The notes under the pieces are model-generated. The model was not told the origin of the DNA. It saw nothing but the letters and a program-made list of their open reading frames with translations, and did no database searches. The position numbers and the translations under genes are program-made. Below are positions 60,475 to 64,000 of a stretch of 64,000 nucleotides of DNA, in pieces. Source of the stretch: Clostridia bacterium (GTDB taxonomy: Bacteria; Bacillota; Clostridia; TANB77; CAG-508); assembly GCA_017512025.1 (NCBI GenBank), contig JAFWHH010000008.1, positions 322,606 to 386,605 on the forward strand, in the 5' to 3' direction. Within the stretch, counting starts at the first letter, position 1, and each line of letters opens with the position of its first letter.

Positions 60475-61446
60475 TTACTTATCTTCGCTGTAGAGATCTT
60501 CACCAAGCACCTCGACAAGCTCATTGGCGTTCGGGTACTTGTAGAAGTCCTTCGTGCTGCATCCAGCACGTCCGCCACCCGCACAAGCGCATGCACATGC
60601 GCAATGACTTGCACAAGCACAAGAGCTTCTTACACAAGAAGAATGTGTGTGGATGTACGTATGTGAGCCTCCACCAAAACCGCCATGATAATCATCATCA
60701 CAGCAAATTGCGATTACGATAGCCAAAATAACAATGACAACGATGATAATCAGAATAATCGCACCGGTGCTTAACTCACCATCACCGCTCTTTGTGGTAT
60801 TTTTGCCATAATCCTCTGTGTACTGCTCATCCGGATTTGTATCAAACACATCCAGATTGTACTTTACAGAAGCATTAAGTCTCTTACCAGCAGGCAGTTC
60901 TTCTTCCCAAATCAAGTAACCGTCATCGGTTCTTTGTGCATTGGATTCGATTACATTTCTTTCATTCCATTCGACCATGATGTGCTTTACATCGATATCA
61001 TCGAACCATCCCGGTGTAAATGAATATCTGCAAAGATGATTACCTTCTTCAATCACATACATGTAGCTCTGATGAATAGAATAGTCGAACTTTACGATTT
61101 CGCCTGCTTCGTACTGACGATCAAAATCAATGCGAATATATGCACCATTATCGGCATAATATCCGATTTCTTTGATATTGCCAGACTTAGCTGCAATCTC
61201 ATCACAGTGGAGATTCGGGCAACCAATCTTTACCCACTCTAGAGGTCCTTCAGATGTGGAATCCAGAACTTTCCATTCGATATGGTAGACGATGTCCATT
61301 GTTCCATCTTCTCTCATATCAATCTTGATAATGTAGTCCTGAATCTCATCAAGCGGATTCCGGGCAGATGCCGTTGTCGGAAGTATTGCAAAACTCATAA
61401 TGAGCATGCAAATACCAGTAATCATTGTCTTAAAGAACTTCTTCAT
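60475..61446 (-). CDS. secreted/membrane protein with Cys-Ala repeat tail, likely radical SAM substrate
   Basis: The product has 323 residues from ATG 61446, which follows GGAGG within the end of the upstream gene. Signal peptide (1-28), an extracytoplasmic domain (30-220, DUF2207-like pattern), one TM helix (229-247), then a His/Gly segment and a Cys-rich region with eight Cys between 271 and 296 (SSCACASHCACACACAGGGR and one more), and a short tail. The C-terminal part lies in the cytoplasm, where the radical SAM enzyme could reach it. Cotranslated with the enzyme. Modification is inferred. Confidence 0.8.
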   Translation of the reverse strand: MKKFFKTMITGICMLIMSFAILPTTASARNPLDEIQDYIIKIDMREDGTMDIVYHIEWKVLDSTSEGPLEWVKIGCPNLHCDEIAAKSGNIKEIGYYADNGAYIRIDFDRQYEAGEIVKFDYSIHQSYMYVIEEGNHLCRYSFTPGWFDDIDVKHIMVEWNERNVIESNAQRTDDGYLIWEEELPAGKRLNASVKYNLDVFDTNPDEQYTEDYGKNTTKSGDGELSTGAIILIIIVVIVILAIVIAICCDDDYHGGFGGGSHTYIHTHSSCVRSSCACASHCACACACAGGGRAGCSTKDFYKYPNANELVEVLGEDLYSEDK

Positions 61447-61447
61447 C

Positions 61448-62830
61448 TCACTTGTCCTCCGAATTCCTTGTCTTAAGCGGGCATGTTTGATCCATCTTTG
61501 CTGAAAAGTTTCTGCTTGCCTTACATGCCGGACTATTCCAGATAGTTTTCCAGTCATCATTCAGCATGTCTCCCAGGGTTTCCCCTTCGAGCCAGCTCTG
61601 ACAACGAGTAACCTTACCATCCGGAGTAATTGCCATATTGCTAAGGCATGCTCCACAAGACGGAACCATAAGACCAAGCTCTCTCAGACGCTCTTCGTCA
61701 ACCCAGCCTGGGGATGTGAACGAAATCTGCATTTTGTTTTCGTTACAGAATTTCGTTGCTTCTTGCAAGATAGCATAAAGCTCATCACCGGTAAGCTGTG
61801 TGTTCTTTGACTCTTCTGTTGTTGCGTTGCCTGTAACAATCATACCAGAGCATGTTACGTATGTAATTCCCAAGCTCTTAAGAAACTTGAGTGTTTCGAC
61901 GTAATCTCTGTTGAGTGTACAAAGCGGTGTGTTAATCGACACGTTGAGTCCTGCTTCAAGTGCATTCTTGATGCCGTTAACAGTATCGTCAAATCTCTTT
62001 ACTCCAACAAGCTTGTTATGAACATCTGCATCGTGAGAGTAGAAAGTAATCTGAACACTGTCCAAACTTGCATCATAGAGGGCCTTACACAGACTTTCAG
62101 TCATTCGAACTCCATTGGTGTTAAGGCGTGTGACAAACCATTTAGCATACTTTACGAGCTCGACCAGATCATCTCTCATGGTCGGTTCACCGCCGGTAAA
62201 GGTCAGCTGCGGAATGCCAACTTTCTTGCATTTGTCAATGATTTCCTTCCACTTAGCAGTCGGAAGCTCATCCACCTCTGCAAGCTCCTGTCCACATGCG
62301 TAGCAGTGAACACATTTCTGGTTACAGTTATGTCTTTTTACTCCTCCAACTGTTTTGGTCATTGAAGATATCATCAGGTCGATTCTGTGTGGCGCTGCCA
62401 TATACGGTGCATATTCACCGAGCGTACGGTAACCGATTTTAACTTTCGGCACCTTACCATAGGCAATATCACACAGTGCCTCAATGATAGTCTTAAGGTC
62501 CTCCTGAAGCTTTTCCACTGGCTGTCTCGGATAGATTTTCCGGACGTTGTCAATGGTGTGTCTTGCGACACTCTTCAGATCTTCTTTCGTCAGTTCCTTT
62601 CCGTCATAGTTGTTAAGCACACCGCAGAACTCTGCTAGAATAATTGCCCAACTGGGACTAATCGGGATGATGTCTTGTCCATTCAGAATAACCACGTAAT
62701 CCGCCGCCTTCAGACTGAACTTGGGCGGTACGAGGTGAATTCGAACAACACCTGGCCCCTCCGGGTTAAGTGTTGTGTGAACTACGCTCCGAAGTTTCGT
62801 AGCTCTGTATTTGAGTGCCCTAAGATTCAT
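61448..62830 (-). CDS. radical SAM enzyme with SPASM domain
   Basis: The product has 460 residues. The iron-sulfur motif C-x3-C-x2-C is Cys169, Cys173, Cys176 (HNCNQKCVHCYACG), followed by LTFTGGEPTMRDD. The C-terminal SPASM region has PSCGACLSN, VTRCQSW and CKASRN...TCPL for extra clusters. The N-terminal 110 residues may be a PqqD-like peptide-binding domain (ADYVVILNGQDIIPISPSWA). SPASM enzymes modify peptides or proteins. Its stop overlaps the leader of the Cys-rich gene by position (TGAG-ATG). Higher GC than the flanks. Confidence 0.92.
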   Translation of the reverse strand: MNLRALKYRATKLRSVVHTTLNPEGPGVVRIHLVPPKFSLKAADYVVILNGQDIIPISPSWAIILAEFCGVLNNYDGKELTKEDLKSVARHTIDNVRKIYPRQPVEKLQEDLKTIIEALCDIAYGKVPKVKIGYRTLGEYAPYMAAPHRIDLMISSMTKTVGGVKRHNCNQKCVHCYACGQELAEVDELPTAKWKEIIDKCKKVGIPQLTFTGGEPTMRDDLVELVKYAKWFVTRLNTNGVRMTESLCKALYDASLDSVQITFYSHDADVHNKLVGVKRFDDTVNGIKNALEAGLNVSINTPLCTLNRDYVETLKFLKSLGITYVTCSGMIVTGNATTEESKNTQLTGDELYAILQEATKFCNENKMQISFTSPGWVDEERLRELGLMVPSCGACLSNMAITPDGKVTRCQSWLEGETLGDMLNDDWKTIWNSPACKASRNFSAKMDQTCPLKTRNSEDK

Positions 62831-62870
62831 AAAAATTCCTCTCTTTCTTTGGTAAAATGTGTTACTAAGT

Positions 62871-62944
62871 AGTACAAATTGCCTGAACTACTTTTTGTAC
62901 TAAATAACGATACCGATTATATCATATTTACATAACATTGTAAA
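62871..62944 (-). promoter_or_regulatory. promoter and 5' hairpin of the radical SAM operon
   Basis: TTTACA (62939-62944), 17-bp spacer with TTATGTAAAT, TATAAT (62916-62921). AGTACAAA...TTTGTACT (62871-62901) forms a hairpin near the transcript start. Confidence 0.85.
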
Positions 62945-62980
62945 TATCTTGTGGTGCTCTATCGCACTTATATCAACAAA

Positions 62981-63018
62981 AATAGCATCTACCTTTCGGT
63001 AGATGCTATTTTTTATTC
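62981..63018 (-). terminator. terminator of the surface protein gene
   Basis: AAAAATAGCATCTAC / GTAGATGCTATTTTT stem with loop CTTTCG; T runs on both strands. Confidence 0.92.
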
Positions 63019-63050
63019 ACTTAGAATTTGTTTTAAGATTCATTAAGCTA

Positions 63051-64000
63051 TTATACTCTTCTAATAACAACTTTTCTTTTGATAAAGAATGCACCTAATG
63101 TTACGATTGAAATTGCCATTACAAATATTGATACTGTTTTTATTACTTCTGATCCTGTTTTAATTGATACTAATAAGTCTTCTCCATCTTTATTATCTTT
63201 TGTTATATCTACTGCATCATAATCATTTGTATATGCTGTTATTTCAGCTTCGTTTCTTCTTACTCCAATGTTTCCATCAGCTAAGTTCCATTCAAATGTA
63301 ATTTCTATTGTTGCACTTTCTCCTGGATTTAGTAGTGTATCACTTAGAACAGTTGAAACTGCTTTATTTCCATTTAGTGTCCAATCTCCATTATCTTGTA
63401 GCTTGAAGTTTTCTGGAACGTAATCTGTTATCTCAGTTGCATATCCAGGTATTTCACCTACGTTTGTAACTTGTAATCCATATGTTATTGTTAGTTTAGT
63501 ATTATTTACTTCGCTCTTCTTAACATCTACTTTTACAAGTTCACCCTTCTTGTTATATCCAACTTCTGTTGTTTCTTGTACTCCATTTCTATCAACTACA
63601 ACATTCTTTATATACTTCTTAACACTTAAATCAAAGTATTTTACATATACTTTTTCAGTTGTAACATCGTTATCAGAGTTATCATCATTGTCGTTAGTCA
63701 TTATTTGTACTTTATTTTCTATTATTCTGTCCTCATTTGTTATCTTTGATTCATCAACTTTGAATACTGCTTGTACATCTAAGTAATTTACAGTACCTGT
63801 TATTGGATCAAATGCTGTTATACTTGCTCCGTCTAAATAATCTGTTAATACGATATTAGCTTCTTCTGGATTTTCAGTTATAGCTATATTTCCATCGTTA
63901 TCAGCCTTACACATTATCCATCCATATTGTTTATTTATTTCATTGCCTGGTACAAATACAAGGCCATCTGGAATTTGCTCTATAACTCTCTTTCCTTTTG
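63051..64000 (-). CDS. surface protein with DUF11/isopeptide-type repeats, 5' end outside the window
   Basis: The frame is open to the right edge; the product in view has about 316 residues and continues upstream. The region TYGLQVTNVGEIPGYATEITDYVPENFK is DUF11-like, as in adhesins or pilin-like proteins. A C-terminal TM helix (VIKTVSIFVMAISIVTLGAFF) with KRKVVIRRV anchors it. There is no LPxTG motif. It is probably a wall or membrane protein. The N-terminus is missing. Confidence 0.75.
   Translation of the reverse strand, partial: KGKRVIEQIPDGLVFVPGNEINKQYGWIMCKADNDGNIAITENPEEANIVLTDYLDGASITAFDPITGTVNYLDVQAVFKVDESKITNEDRIIENKVQIMTNDNDDNSDNDVTTEKVYVKYFDLSVKKYIKNVVVDRNGVQETTEVGYNKKGELVKVDVKKSEVNNTKLTITYGLQVTNVGEIPGYATEITDYVPENFKLQDNGDWTLNGNKAVSTVLSDTLLNPGESATIEITFEWNLADGNIGVRRNEAEITAYTNDYDAVDITKDNKDGEDLLVSIKTGSEVIKTVSIFVMAISIVTLGAFFIKRKVVIRRV

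Noticed and set aside
1..64000. CRISPR array or prophage
   Set aside because: No regularly spaced repeats and no structural, terminase or integrase genes were seen; the recurring sequences are terminators and promoter spacers.

Overview
The window is a stretch of a low-GC Firmicutes chromosome, most likely an uncultured gut-type Clostridia. The evidence is AT-rich coding, canonical sigma-A promoters (TTGACA-N17-TATAAT), strong AGGAGG ribosome binding sites, a T-box in front of aspS, a YyaC-type sporulation protein, MecA, and sortase-type surface proteins. The species cannot be named from this sequence. No phage structural genes, transposases, rRNA or CRISPR array were seen.

Layout. 0-10 kb: a yyaC-like end fragment, rpsB-tsf, lysC-asd, hslO, dtd and T-box-aspS. 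Two inverted copies of a small type I toxin-antitoxin module (2.37-2.72 and 7.32-7.68 kb) and a third, solitary antitoxin-like RNA (7.76-7.85 kb) lie among them. 10-16 kb: a transglutaminase-like protein, an HExxH protein, an XRE membrane protein and several small genes of visibly higher GC. 16-28 kb: a defence-type island with a membrane HNH-SHOCT protein, a four-gene TIR/membrane-protein operon, XRE regulators, a type II restriction-modification set with controller protein and C-box, an ASCH protein and an AIPR abortive-infection protein. 28-38.5 kb: small metabolic and repair-type enzymes (NUDIX, VOC, GNAT, nitroreductase, TfoX-N), a HigBA-like pair, a Fic-XRE fusion, Sir2 and a surface metalloprotease. 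38.5-49.6 kb: a papain-like surface protease sharing its C-terminal module with that metalloprotease, then AlkD, PepV, Pdp, RNase HII, HtrA and tRNA-Lys. 49.7-52 kb: three tandem higher-GC paralogues of unknown function. 52-60.3 kb: MecA, an M23 peptidase, an NMN-adenylyltransferase-like protein, Ddl, MurF, a hydrolase, a Sel1-repeat protein and YugP. 60.4-62.9 kb: a higher-GC operon of a radical SAM/SPASM enzyme and a Cys-rich membrane protein. The window ends inside a surface protein.

What stands out. (1) The two type I toxin-antitoxin loci encode 28-residue hydrophobic peptides. Each antitoxin RNA matches only its own toxin mRNA at two sites, over the start codon and in the terminator loop. 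Both sites differ between the copies while complementarity is kept. The layout resembles the enterococcal par/Fst system, but the peptide sequence does not. (2) The radical SAM enzyme is translationally linked to a signal-peptide/TM protein with a Cys-Ala repeat tail, so a post-translationally modified surface protein is likely. (3) The TIR operon includes a Pycsar-effector-like membrane protein and a second membrane protein. (4) The higher-GC genes sit in repeated stand-alone cassettes: a 17-bp-spacer promoter, a hairpin near the transcript 5' end, a strong ribosome binding site and a GC-rich terminator.
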